The notes under the pieces are model-generated. The model was not told the origin of the DNA. It was given only the letters and a program-made list of their open reading frames with translations, and did not search any database. From contig JADHTJ010000031.1 of the NCBI GenBank assembly GCA_016785015.1, forward strand, positions 1-37,233: a stretch of 37,233 bases of DNA, read 5' to 3'. Origin of the DNA: Anaerolineales bacterium (lineage in GTDB: Bacteria; Chloroflexota; Anaerolineae; Anaerolineales; UBA11858). This document shows, piece after piece, positions 1 to 8,585 of this stretch (its first letter is position 1; every line of letters starts with the position of its first letter). A program made the position numbers and the translations under genes.

Positions 1-25
1 AGGGGGCGTGCGGCGCACGCCCCCT
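1..25. repeat. GC-rich perfect hairpin at the window edge
   Basis: Positions 1-11 are exactly complementary to 15-25 around a three-base loop (ggc). The arms are G/C rich and may extend beyond the left edge. No T-tract follows on the plus strand, so it looks more like a REP-type palindrome than an intrinsic terminator. The gene it would follow lies outside the window. A second GC-rich hairpin of similar design sits at 16941-16962. Confidence 0.6.
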
Positions 26-172
26 ACCCCCAAATGTGAGGTCTCTCACGGCAATTCCCATAGAACCATATGACCAACCCGCGATTATATCAGGCGAGGG
101 CGCCCCCAGGATTAAAATCTCGCTAGAATTGGAGAAAATACTTGCTCATGTAACCCAATTTCTTTCCGGATA

Positions 173-201
173 TTGCCATCTGAAAATTTTTGCGCTACAC
201 T
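173..201 (+). promoter_or_regulatory. Predicted sigma70-type promoter for the DUF429 gene
   Basis: TTGCCA (173-178) and TACACT (196-201) are separated by exactly 17 bases, matching the -35/-10 consensus at five and four of six positions. The predicted start site near 208 would give a roughly 30-nt leader before the ATG at 238. This is a pattern match only. Confidence 0.45.
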
Positions 202-237
202 CAAATCACAATCATTCAGTTTAGGTTTGGGGTTTCC

Positions 238-1008
238 ATGAATTTTGAACAAACTTCATTCATAGGTATTGCTCCGACTGCTGGCAAGCGGGATATTTCA
301 TATGCATCGATCGACCGCGAATTGAACCTTGCCAGTGTGGAAGTTGGTGACCTTGATGCTGTAATTGATTTTGTGTCTGGTCATAAAAATGCATTTGTGG
401 CAATTTGCGGGCCGAGACTGCCGAATCAAGGTTTAATGAAACGGGATGAATACCGCGCAACCCTAAATCCTGAACCACACAAAGGGCGTTGGGTAGAGTA
501 TCGCGTGGCCGACTATTTGCTTCAAATTCGAAAGATCAGTATGCCGCGTACGCCCGCAAAAGTTGAAGATTGCTCCAGTGCAATGCAAAATAGCATAACC
601 CTCTTTCAGCAGTTGGCTGAAATGGGATTTCAACTCTTCTCAGAATCTCAGGTACAGCGGCAAGCCATGGAAGTCAACTCCTATGCTGCTTATGCGATTC
701 TGCTCGAATGCTTGCCTTATCCTAAAACCAGTCTGGAAGGACGTTTGCAACGCCAACTAAAACTGTATGATTTGGGCTTAGAGATTTCTGACCCCATGCG
801 GGTTTTTGAAGAAATTACTCGCTATAAGATCATACAGGGAGTCCTGTCTTTGGAAGGTCTCTATTCAGCCTATGAGCTAGACGCGCTTGTGGCTGCTTAT
901 ACTGCCTGGACCGCTGGTGAGCACCCCGAGAGAATTTCAATGATTGGAGATCCACAAGAAGGTCAAATCGTTCTACCGGTAAAGGTGTTAAAGACTACGT
1001 ATCAATAA
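238..1008 (+). CDS. DUF429 family protein (predicted RNase H-like fold)
   Basis: The 256-residue product has the layout of DUF429 proteins. It has an N-terminal strand with FIGIAPTAGKRD, a short segment followed by CGPRLPNQ, a central Y-A-A-Y-A-I-L-E-C-L-P motif, and a C-terminal segment with LYSAYELDALVAAYTAW followed by a G-D-P-x-E-G-x-I-x-L-P ending. The family is usually described as a predicted nuclease-like fold with no established substrate, so no reaction is assigned. The reading frame is open upstream to a TTG at 190, but the ATG at 238 is preferred because it begins where the family homology should start and lies downstream of a plausible promoter. The ribosome binding site is weak. 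The lipid kinase gene follows after 29 bases in the same direction, so co-transcription is likely. Confidence 0.75.
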   Translation: MNFEQTSFIGIAPTAGKRDISYASIDRELNLASVEVGDLDAVIDFVSGHKNAFVAICGPRLPNQGLMKRDEYRATLNPEPHKGRWVEYRVADYLLQIRKISMPRTPAKVEDCSSAMQNSITLFQQLAEMGFQLFSESQVQRQAMEVNSYAAYAILLECLPYPKTSLEGRLQRQLKLYDLGLEISDPMRVFEEITRYKIIQGVLSLEGLYSAYELDALVAAYTAWTAGEHPERISMIGDPQEGQIVLPVKVLKTTYQ

Positions 1009-1037
1009 ATTCCATAACCTGTAACCTGGAGAAAAAT

Positions 1038-1955
1038 ATGCCCCCCTATAAGACGAAATTAATTCTCAATCCCAATGCTGATATGGGCAATGCTTGGCGC
1101 TTGGCTGCTGATCTTCGCCCGGTCGTCGATGAATATGGCGGTGCTGATTGGTCAGGGACTGTCTATCCCACCCATGCTGTAGAATTAGCGCATCAGGCTG
1201 CTTTAGATGGTTATGAACTGGTTGTCGCAGTCGGCGGTGATGGAACCATTCACGAAGTCATCAATGGTGTCATGCAAGTGCCAGCCGAGAAGCGCCCCAA
1301 AGTTGGCATTGTCCCTATGGGATCAGGCAATGATTTCGCACATGGAGTAGGGATGAAGGACAATCATGCCGAAGCCTTAAGACAGATCTTCTCTGGCACA
1401 CCGAAAGCTATCGACCTGGCAGTTGTCGAAGATAACCTTGGCCGCCGTGAGTATATTGACAATACCATCGGCATTGGATTCGATGCCACGGTCACCATTC
1501 GTTCTCACTCTATGCCATTGCTGCGTGGGTTTGTGATGTATCTGGTAGCGGTATTGCAAACGATCATCCTCAACCATGACGCAGCTCACATGGAAATTGA
1601 AACCGACAACGAAAGTTGGATAGAGGATGTATTGATGTTTGTAATTTGTAATGGTCCGCGCGAGGGTGGGGGATTCATGGTTGCACCTGATGCTGTAAAC
1701 ACCGATGGGATTTTCCACTACGCGGCTATCAATAAGGTTTCGCGGGCGATGATGTTCCGCCTGGTACCAGAGGTGATGAATGGTACGCATGGTCGTTTCA
1801 AGCAAGTACGCATGGGGCATCTCAAGACGATGACTTTGAAATCTGACCGTCCCCTTTTCATCCATATCGACGGGGAAGTCTTTGCCGATTTCGGGTCCGA
1901 TATAAAAGAACTAAAACTTGAAGTATTGCCTCAAGCCATTGAAGTTGTTTCCTGA
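1038..1955 (+). CDS. Diacylglycerol/lipid kinase of the YegS/DagK-like family
   Basis: A 305-residue soluble lipid kinase that would phosphorylate a membrane lipid such as diacylglycerol using ATP. The signature nucleotide-binding loop VAVGGDGTIHEVINGVM is near residues 65-80 and the second conserved loop VPMGSGNDFAHG near 95-106; both are diagnostic of the DAGK catalytic domain (PF00781). The C-terminal half shows the usual beta-rich lobe with GPREGGGFMVAPDA and a final IDGE motif before the end. A GGAGAAAA ribosome binding site precedes the ATG. The downstream gene starts only 3 bases after the stop. The length is normal for the family. The exact lipid substrate cannot be read from the sequence. 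Confidence 0.88.
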   Translation: MPPYKTKLILNPNADMGNAWRLAADLRPVVDEYGGADWSGTVYPTHAVELAHQAALDGYELVVAVGGDGTIHEVINGVMQVPAEKRPKVGIVPMGSGNDFAHGVGMKDNHAEALRQIFSGTPKAIDLAVVEDNLGRREYIDNTIGIGFDATVTIRSHSMPLLRGFVMYLVAVLQTIILNHDAAHMEIETDNESWIEDVLMFVICNGPREGGGFMVAPDAVNTDGIFHYAAINKVSRAMMFRLVPEVMNGTHGRFKQVRMGHLKTMTLKSDRPLFIHIDGEVFADFGSDIKELKLEVLPQAIEVVS

Positions 1956-1958
1956 AAA

Positions 1959-3590
1959 TTGCCTGATCTAGAACACAGTCTTCACAGTCACGATTTAGGC
2001 CATTTGCGCATTATTGCAGAAGGCTGGGGTTTGGATTTGACAGCCCCAGATGTGGGCACTGCTTTACCCGAGCTGGTGGGATTATTGGTGGATAGTGCCA
2101 TTGTTGAAGACATTCTGGAGACATTGTCTCCAGAAGCGCTCTCGGCCATTAGCTCTCTCCTCAAAAAGAAAGGCCGCATTCCTTGGGTGCAGTTCACTCG
2201 TCAATTTGGGGAAGTCCGTGAAATTGGCCCTGGCCGCCGTGATCGTCAGCGGCCTGATAAAGAACCAACTTCAATCACTGAAGTGCTCTGGTATCTTGCT
2301 ATCGTGTCGCGAGCTTTTTTCGATACGTCGCGCGGCAGCGAAGAATTTGCCTACATCCCTGACGATTTGTTGCCATTGATCTCAAAGAAAACGCCACCTC
2401 AAGGCGCGTCTCCCCTAGGCCGAGCAGCCACAGCCAAAGAGCGCGCTTACCCCATCCCCGCAAATGACCATATCCTTGATCATATTTGCACGCTGTTGGC
2501 GGCGCGGCGCATAAATCAAGACATAGCTAACCTTCCAGAAAATCTCCCGCCCTATTTGAATTCATTACTTTCCATTGCCGGAATTCTTGGTTCCGAAGGT
2601 CAGCCCAATATTGATGCTACTCGTGCTCATCTGGAAGCTCCGCGGGGTGATGCGTTGCTCCAACTTGCCCAGGCTTGGCTGAACAGCGCCGCGCATAACG
2701 ATCTGCATTTGGTGCCGGGTTTGAAGATTGAAGGCGAGTGGGAGAATGACCCCCTTACCACGCGCCGCATTGTTATTCGTTTGCTGGATGATTTGCCAAC
2801 CAATACCTGGTGGAATCTTTCCGCTTTTATCGCCGATATCCGCCGTGTTCATCCAGATTTCCAGCGTCCAGCCGGCGATTATGATTCCTGGTATATCAAA
2901 AACACTGAAACCGATAAGTACTTGCGCGGTTTTGAGCATTGGGATGATGTAGAGGGGGTATTGATTAGATATTTGATTACCGGCCCTTTGCATTGGTTAG
3001 GTTTTGTAGAATTAGCTGTTTCCGATGAGGATACGCCACTCTCACAGGGAGTTGCCTTCCGGTATTCAGGTTGGGCGAGTGCATTTTTTGATTGTACTGT
3101 CCCCGAAGGGGCTCCCGTTGAAACTGACCCCGTGCATCTTCGCTCCGATGGACGTGTCGGTGTACCCCTTGGGGCACCGCGCTCCGTGCGCTACCAGATA
3201 GCCCGCTTTTGTCGCTGGGAGCCAGAAACCCCTCACGAGTATCGTTACCTTTTCACACCGACATCCCTGGAACGCGCCCGACAGCAGGGGTTAGAGATCA
3301 GTCATCTCTTAGCTATCTTGCAGAATTACGCTGATTCCGTTCCCCCAAACATTGCCAAAGCTTTAAAGCAGTGGGAGATGCGCGGGACAGAAATCCGTGT
3401 GGAGCCGCAGGTGATCCTGCGGGTTGGCTCCCCAAAGATTTTGCAGGCACTTCAAAAGACACGCGCGGCGCGGTTTCTGGGCGACCCCCTTGGGCCTACG
3501 GCAATTATTGTTAAGACTGGTGCAGAGGAGAAAGTTCTGGCAGCGTTATTGGAAATGGGGTTTATGGGGGAGATTAGCAGCTCTTACTAA
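1959..3590 (+). CDS. XPB/Ssl2 N-terminal-like, Helicase_C_3 protein without helicase motor
   Basis: A 543-residue protein with no Walker A, DEAD or other helicase motifs. The C-terminal part (around residues 420-540: Y-L-F-T-P-T-S-L-E-R-A, LLAILQNYADSVPPNIAKAL, then RVGSPKILQALQKTRAARFL) resembles the helicase-associated XPB/Ssl2 N-terminal-like domain (PF13625). In actinobacteria this domain is found both fused to XPB helicases and alone. The N-terminal region contains a winged-helix-like LSPEALSAISSLLKKKGRIPWVQF segment typical of the same group. Function is unknown; a role in DNA or transcription-related binding is only inference from the fold. It begins with TTG 3 bases after the lipid kinase stop and has no clear ribosome binding site, so translational coupling is likely. 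Confidence 0.65.
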   Translation: MPDLEHSLHSHDLGHLRIIAEGWGLDLTAPDVGTALPELVGLLVDSAIVEDILETLSPEALSAISSLLKKKGRIPWVQFTRQFGEVREIGPGRRDRQRPDKEPTSITEVLWYLAIVSRAFFDTSRGSEEFAYIPDDLLPLISKKTPPQGASPLGRAATAKERAYPIPANDHILDHICTLLAARRINQDIANLPENLPPYLNSLLSIAGILGSEGQPNIDATRAHLEAPRGDALLQLAQAWLNSAAHNDLHLVPGLKIEGEWENDPLTTRRIVIRLLDDLPTNTWWNLSAFIADIRRVHPDFQRPAGDYDSWYIKNTETDKYLRGFEHWDDVEGVLIRYLITGPLHWLGFVELAVSDEDTPLSQGVAFRYSGWASAFFDCTVPEGAPVETDPVHLRSDGRVGVPLGAPRSVRYQIARFCRWEPETPHEYRYLFTPTSLERARQQGLEISHLLAILQNYADSVPPNIAKALKQWEMRGTEIRVEPQVILRVGSPKILQALQKTRAARFLGDPLGPTAIIVKTGAEEKVLAALLEMGFMGEISSSY

Positions 3591-3711
3591 CGAAGATCCC
3601 CGTTCTCCGTTGATTCTGGTCTAAAAGGTAAGAGCTCAATGATATTTCGAGTCAAAAATATAGTCGCTGGTATTGTTCAATCATTTAATTCCGCATGAGA
3701 GATTGACAGTT

Positions 3712-6700
3712 ATGAGCAAAAAAACATCTCCCATTCAGTTGATAAGCCCAAGAAATTGGTCATTGACCATGCGCGCGAAACTTATCACAGCATTTGTGTT
3801 AGTTGCCTTGGTGCCACTGGTCATCCTGGCAGTTCTAAATGGACGCAATGCACAAGCTGCACTGATCGAGGATGCCAACCAGGCACTTTTTGCTGTGGCC
3901 TCACAGACCGCAGCCAGCATGGACACTTTCATTGAAACAAATCTGAAGGGAATAGAGACGGAAGCTCAGTTGCCTGTTTTGGTTGATTATTTAGCTCTCC
4001 ACCACGATGATAGGGAGGGCAGTGATGCTGAAGAAGGCGTTTTAGCCTTGCTAAGGGCGATCAGCAATAAAGACCCTTTTATTTCATCGTATGCGGTTTT
4101 GAATGCGGACGGAAAAGTTGTTATAGATACCCTCATGACGGATATGGGTAATGATAAATCTGATAGGGAATATTTCCTGGCGCATAAGGAAAACAGTGCA
4201 GCCTCCAGTGCTTATGTAACACCTGTCTTGTTTCACCCGGATACTGGAGAAGCCTACTTGTATTTCAGCAGCCCAGTGATATCTGATATGCAGGAATTTC
4301 TGGGTGTATTGCGCGTCCGCTTCAATGCCAGTGTTCTGCAGAATCTGATTGAAGATAAGAATGATCTAGCGGGTGAAGGTTCCTTTGGGGTGCTCTTCGA
4401 CGAAAACCATCTTCACCTTGCACATGGTACAGCCCCTAAAGTTAATTTTATCCCCATCATTGAATTGTCAGCGGAAAGTGTGAATCAACTGCGTGCCGTA
4501 AACCGACTCCCACACTTATCTGCTGACGAGTTGTTCATCATGCAGTTGGATGATCTTGAAGAGCATTTATCGAATCCTGAGACGCAAAGGTTCTTCGAAG
4601 CTGAGGATGTAGCCACAGGAGAACTCATCAATCAGGTTGCCATTGCCCGACTTGAGACCCAACCCTGGTTGGTGACATTTTTCCAGCCCCAAGAGATCTT
4701 CCTGGCGCCGGTTGAAGCACAGACGCGCACCACCCTTCTTGTAGCCGCTTTTATTGCTGCGGGTGCTATCTTATCAGCCTTCATGGTAGGGCAAGCCTTA
4801 GGTCGCCCCATTTTGCGCCTGACAAGTACCGTAACTAATTTCACTGAGGGGAATCTGGACGCGCGCACCTCGATTGATTCCAATGATGAAATTGGAATTC
4901 TGGCATTGAGTTTCAATAAGCTGGCAGAACAGGTTGGAAGCCTGCTGCGAGGCCTTGAAGACCGGACCGCTGAATTGGAAGTTGAAGTTGTAGAGCGACA
5001 GCGTGCTGAAAAGGCCGCCAGGGCAAGCGAAGAACAGTTCCGAGGCGTATTGGCCACGGCTCCCAATGCGATCGTGATTTCCGGCAATGAGGGGCGGATC
5101 CTGCTGGTTAATGAGCAGGTTGAAAAAGTGTTCGGTTACTCCAGAGATGAGTTGATCGGCCAACCTGTAGAGATTCTGCTTCCTGAGAACCTGGAAGAAA
5201 CGCATAGTAAGCATCGAGGGCGATATTTAGATAACCCCTATACGCGAGCCATGGGTTATGGACTTGATCTAAAAGGGCGCCGGAAAGATGGCAGTGCTTT
5301 TCCGGTAGACATCAGCCTTAGCCCTCTAGAAACCAGTGATGGCACCCTTGTAACCAGCATTATTCGTGATATTACTGAGCGTAAAGAGTTCGAAGAAACT
5401 CTGCGTGAGAGTGAAGAGCGCTACCGCTCTACATCGGAATTGACATCGGACTATATTTACAGTGTAACGTTTAGGGATGATGGATCCAACGAATTAGACT
5501 GGGCCACAGAGGCATTCACCCCTCTGACTGGTTATTCTCCCGTAGAGTTGGAGCAACGAGGCGGTTGGCCGAGTATCGTACATGAAGAAGATGTAAAAAA
5601 ATATCAACAACAACGTGATAAGCTGCTCCGTTCTGGCGGTTTCGATGTGGTGATTTATCGGATAATTACCAAGGAGGGCGAAATCCGCTGGTTGGAAGAT
5701 CACCGCAGTGCCAGCTACGACAACAAGACTGGCAGAGTTTCTCGAATGTTAGGCGCAGCTAAGGACATTACTGAATCCGTGACATCCGAACAAGCGTTGC
5801 AGCAGGCCAAAGAAGCTGCGGAAGCAGCCAACCGGGCCAAGAGCGCCTTCCTTGCCAGCATGAGTCATGAATTGCGCACACCGTTAAACGCCATCCTTGG
5901 TTTCACCCAATTGATGAATCGTGATCAATCTCTTAATAGTAAACAACGCGAGCAAATTGACATCATCAGCCGCAGCGGAGAGCACCTGCTGGCATTGATC
6001 AATGATGTGCTGGAAATGTCAAAAATCGAGGCTGGCCGCATGGCATTGGACGAAACCAGTTTCGATTTACACAATCTCTTAGATGACTTGGTCGATATGC
6101 TCACTCTGCGAGCGACAAATAAGGGCATTGAAATCAGGTCTGAAATGGCTCCTGGAGTACCCAAGCACATTCACGCCGACGATGGAAAATTACGGCAGGT
6201 ATTGATAAATTTATTGAGCAATGCGGTCAAGTTCACCGAGCAGGGCGAAGTGGTGCTGCGGGTCGGCTGCCCTCTCCAGGGTTCCGATGAACAACTCCGG
6301 TTCGAGGTGCAAGATTCGGGTATGGGCATCCCTCCCGGAAAACTGGATTCGATTTTTGATGCTTTTGTCCAGGTCGTCCCAGGCAACCAAGCCACTGAAG
6401 GAACCGGGCTGGGACTGGCGATCAGCCAGCAATTTATCAGGTTGATGGGCGGCGAAATCTCAGTATCAAGTGACCTTAATGTTGGCTCGGAATTTAGTTT
6501 CGAAATACCGATCAAACCAGCCTCAGCAGGAGATGTCGCGGTTGGTTCACCAGAACGCCGGGTTGTAGGTATGGAATCAGAACATCCTGGTTACCGCATT
6601 TTGATTGCCGAAGATCATCAGGAAAGCCGTCAACTACTTGTTGAACTTATACAGCCTTTTGGGTTTGAAATCCGAGAAGCCCAAAATGGCTTGGAAGCGA

Positions 6701-7230
6701 TCGAGCAGTGGCAGAATTGGCACCCACACTTGATATGGATGGATATGCAGATGCCGATTTTGGATGGATATGAAGCTATTCGTCAAATCAAGAATTCTCC
6801 AGAAGGCGATAATACTGTGATCATTGCTGTTACGGCCAGCGCCTTTGAGGAGGATCGAGAAAATATCTTCTCTGAAGGAGTCGATGACTTCGTGCGCAAA
6901 CCGTTTCAGGAGGGATTGATCTATTCGAAGTTGGCGGATCACCTGGATGTAGAATTTCTTTACGAGGAATTTGTAACTGATTCTGTTTTTGAACAAACCG
7001 TCAGTTTAGAGGATGTACTTGCATCCGAAATACTGCAACAGATTCCTAAAAACCTGCTGGTTGATCTACAGCAGGCTGCTGTTCAGGCCGATATGATTAA
7101 GGTTGAAGCGCTAATCGATGAAATCCATACTCATAATCCAGATGTTGCTGTTGTTTTTGATGAGTATGCCAAAGATTTTCAATATAATAAGATCAGTCAG
7201 GTGCTGCAAGCTGTAGGAGATGTACAATGA
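3712..7230 (+). CDS. Membrane-bound hybrid sensor histidine kinase (Cache-HAMP-PAS-PAS-HisKA-HATPase-REC)
   Basis: A 1172-residue sensor. A first membrane segment lies near residues 23-42 and a second near 341-363, enclosing a roughly 300-residue extracytoplasmic domain of Cache type. HAMP follows (about 360-410), then a coiled linker, PAS 1 (about 444-560, with the PAC-like IIRDITERKEFEE), PAS 2 (about 570-690) and HisKA with phospho-acceptor His719 in SMSHELRTPLN. The ATPase domain follows (NLLSNAVKFT near 830, DSGMGIP, GTGLGLAIS). A receiver domain comes last, with Asp1011 in WMDMQMPILDG and the conserved K in VRKPF. About 95 residues follow the receiver; they resemble the tail often seen in cyanobacterial and Chloroflexi hybrid kinases rather than a clear Hpt domain. 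The ATG at 3712 is preferred over the upstream frame opening at 3673. The gene overlaps the next one by an ATGA, so the pair probably works together. The ligand is unknown. Confidence 0.92.
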   Translation: MSKKTSPIQLISPRNWSLTMRAKLITAFVLVALVPLVILAVLNGRNAQAALIEDANQALFAVASQTAASMDTFIETNLKGIETEAQLPVLVDYLALHHDDREGSDAEEGVLALLRAISNKDPFISSYAVLNADGKVVIDTLMTDMGNDKSDREYFLAHKENSAASSAYVTPVLFHPDTGEAYLYFSSPVISDMQEFLGVLRVRFNASVLQNLIEDKNDLAGEGSFGVLFDENHLHLAHGTAPKVNFIPIIELSAESVNQLRAVNRLPHLSADELFIMQLDDLEEHLSNPETQRFFEAEDVATGELINQVAIARLETQPWLVTFFQPQEIFLAPVEAQTRTTLLVAAFIAAGAILSAFMVGQALGRPILRLTSTVTNFTEGNLDARTSIDSNDEIGILALSFNKLAEQVGSLLRGLEDRTAELEVEVVERQRAEKAARASEEQFRGVLATAPNAIVISGNEGRILLVNEQVEKVFGYSRDELIGQPVEILLPENLEETHSKHRGRYLDNPYTRAMGYGLDLKGRRKDGSAFPVDISLSPLETSDGTLVTSIIRDITERKEFEETLRESEERYRSTSELTSDYIYSVTFRDDGSNELDWATEAFTPLTGYSPVELEQRGGWPSIVHEEDVKKYQQQRDKLLRSGGFDVVIYRIITKEGEIRWLEDHRSASYDNKTGRVSRMLGAAKDITESVTSEQALQQAKEAAEAANRAKSAFLASMSHELRTPLNAILGFTQLMNRDQSLNSKQREQIDIISRSGEHLLALINDVLEMSKIEAGRMALDETSFDLHNLLDDLVDMLTLRATNKGIEIRSEMAPGVPKHIHADDGKLRQVLINLLSNAVKFTEQGEVVLRVGCPLQGSDEQLRFEVQDSGMGIPPGKLDSIFDAFVQVVPGNQATEGTGLGLAISQQFIRLMGGEISVSSDLNVGSEFSFEIPIKPASAGDVAVGSPERRVVGMESEHPGYRILIAEDHQESRQLLVELIQPFGFEIREAQNGLEAIEQWQNWHPHLIWMDMQMPILDGYEAIRQIKNSPEGDNTVIIAVTASAFEEDRENIFSEGVDDFVRKPFQEGLIYSKLADHLDVEFLYEEFVTDSVFEQTVSLEDVLASEILQQIPKNLLVDLQQAAVQADMIKVEALIDEIHTHNPDVAVVFDEYAKDFQYNKISQVLQAVGDVQ

Positions 7231-8558
7231 ACGGTGATACCGTAAAAGGTGATATTTTGATTGTCGATGATACCCCAGCCAATTTGCGCCTGCTGGCTGG
7301 AATGCTGTCTGAGCAGGAATATCGGGTGCGGCCTGTTCAAGATGGGGAATCTGCCTTGAAGGCTGTGCAAGCCTCCTCGACCGATTTGATCTTGCTCGAT
7401 ATCAATATGCCCGGGATGAATGGCTATGAAGTCGCTCAAAAACTTGCTGGTGATCCGAGTACGGCCGATATCCCGATCATTTTCATCAGCGCCCTGGACG
7501 AAGTGTTGGATAAAGTCAAGGCGTTTGACTCTGGGGGCGTGGACTACATTACCAAGCCTTTCCAGTTTGAAGAAGTGCTAGCGCGCGTTGAAACACATCT
7601 CACGTTGCGGCGATTGCGAATCCAGCTTGAACAGGCGAACGATGTTTTGGAATCTCGCGTCCAAGAACGAACAGTAGAATTGCTTCAATTAAATCAATCT
7701 CTGGATCGCTTCGTGCCGCATGTGCTGTTAGATTTTCTAAATAAGGAGAGTATCGTCGATGTGAGTTTGGGTGATCATGTGCAGGGAGATATGGCCGTGA
7801 TGTTCGCCGATATTCGCGGTTTTACGGCTCTTTCAGAGAATCTGACCCCTGAAGAAAGCTTTTCATTGTTGAATGATTATTTGGGGATTGTCGGTCCCAT
7901 AATTCGTGAGAATAATGGTTTTGTAGATAAATATCTTGGCGATGGCTTGATGGCTGTGTTCCCTGAAAGCCCAGTGGATGCCGTTCAAGCATCCATTGCC
8001 ATGCAAAATGCGCTTTCGAAGTATAACCAAAAATTACAGGCCAATGACCTGGCAGCCATTCGTGTTGGGGTTGGGATTAATACTGGCAAAGTGACCTTAG
8101 GCATGCTGGGCGAGGAACAACGCATTCAGGGCACAGTAATTTCGGATGCAGTCAATGTGGCCTCGCGTTTGGAAGGGTTGACCAAGCAGTACGATATCAG
8201 CATCGCTATTTGCCAGGGAACGGTGCAGGCTGTTCAAAAATCAGGTGACTACAATTTCCGCTTTATCGATCGGGTGCGTGCCAAAGGCCGCATGGGAACT
8301 ATGAATGTATTCGAGATTTTCGACAGCGACCCCCCGGTCAAACTGAAAAACAAACAGCAAACCAAACCTGACTTCGAGCGCGGTCTGGATTATTATTATC
8401 AGCGCCAATTTGCAGAAGCAGGGGTGGAGTTCAATAAAGTGCTGAAAGATAACCCTGGGGATAATGTCGCCCAAATTTATATGAAGCGGGCTGGGCGAAA
8501 TATGGCAGAAGGTGTGCCCGATGATTGGACGGGTGTCGAGTTGTTGCAGGTCAAATAA
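7227..8558 (+). CDS. Response regulator with class III adenylate cyclase output domain
   Basis: A 443-residue cytoplasmic protein. A receiver domain (about residues 8-125) carries phospho-acceptor Asp58 in LILLDINMPGMNG. A coiled linker (about 130-165) leads to a class III cyclase homology domain (about 185-330). The catalytic set is complete: metal-binding Asp195 (FADIRGF) and Asp239 (DKYLGDG), purine-specifying Lys235 and Asp307 (ISDAVNVASRLE), and transition-state Asn310 and Arg314. The Lys/Asp pair indicates ATP rather than GTP as substrate, so the product should be cAMP. The C-terminal 70 residues form a TPR-like helical pair. Its ATG overlaps the kinase stop, so phosphotransfer from that kinase controlling cAMP output is a natural inference. 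No CRP-type receptor is in the window. Confidence 0.93.
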   Translation: MNGDTVKGDILIVDDTPANLRLLAGMLSEQEYRVRPVQDGESALKAVQASSTDLILLDINMPGMNGYEVAQKLAGDPSTADIPIIFISALDEVLDKVKAFDSGGVDYITKPFQFEEVLARVETHLTLRRLRIQLEQANDVLESRVQERTVELLQLNQSLDRFVPHVLLDFLNKESIVDVSLGDHVQGDMAVMFADIRGFTALSENLTPEESFSLLNDYLGIVGPIIRENNGFVDKYLGDGLMAVFPESPVDAVQASIAMQNALSKYNQKLQANDLAAIRVGVGINTGKVTLGMLGEEQRIQGTVISDAVNVASRLEGLTKQYDISIAICQGTVQAVQKSGDYNFRFIDRVRAKGRMGTMNVFEIFDSDPPVKLKNKQQTKPDFERGLDYYYQRQFAEAGVEFNKVLKDNPGDNVAQIYMKRAGRNMAEGVPDDWTGVELLQVK

Positions 8559-8585
8559 GAAATACTATTTTTTGTGCTTAATTTT

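Noticed and set aside
36-224. Open frame of 62 codons before the DUF429 gene
   Set aside because: It runs through the region containing the predicted DUF429 promoter, has no ribosome binding site and no protein-like composition.
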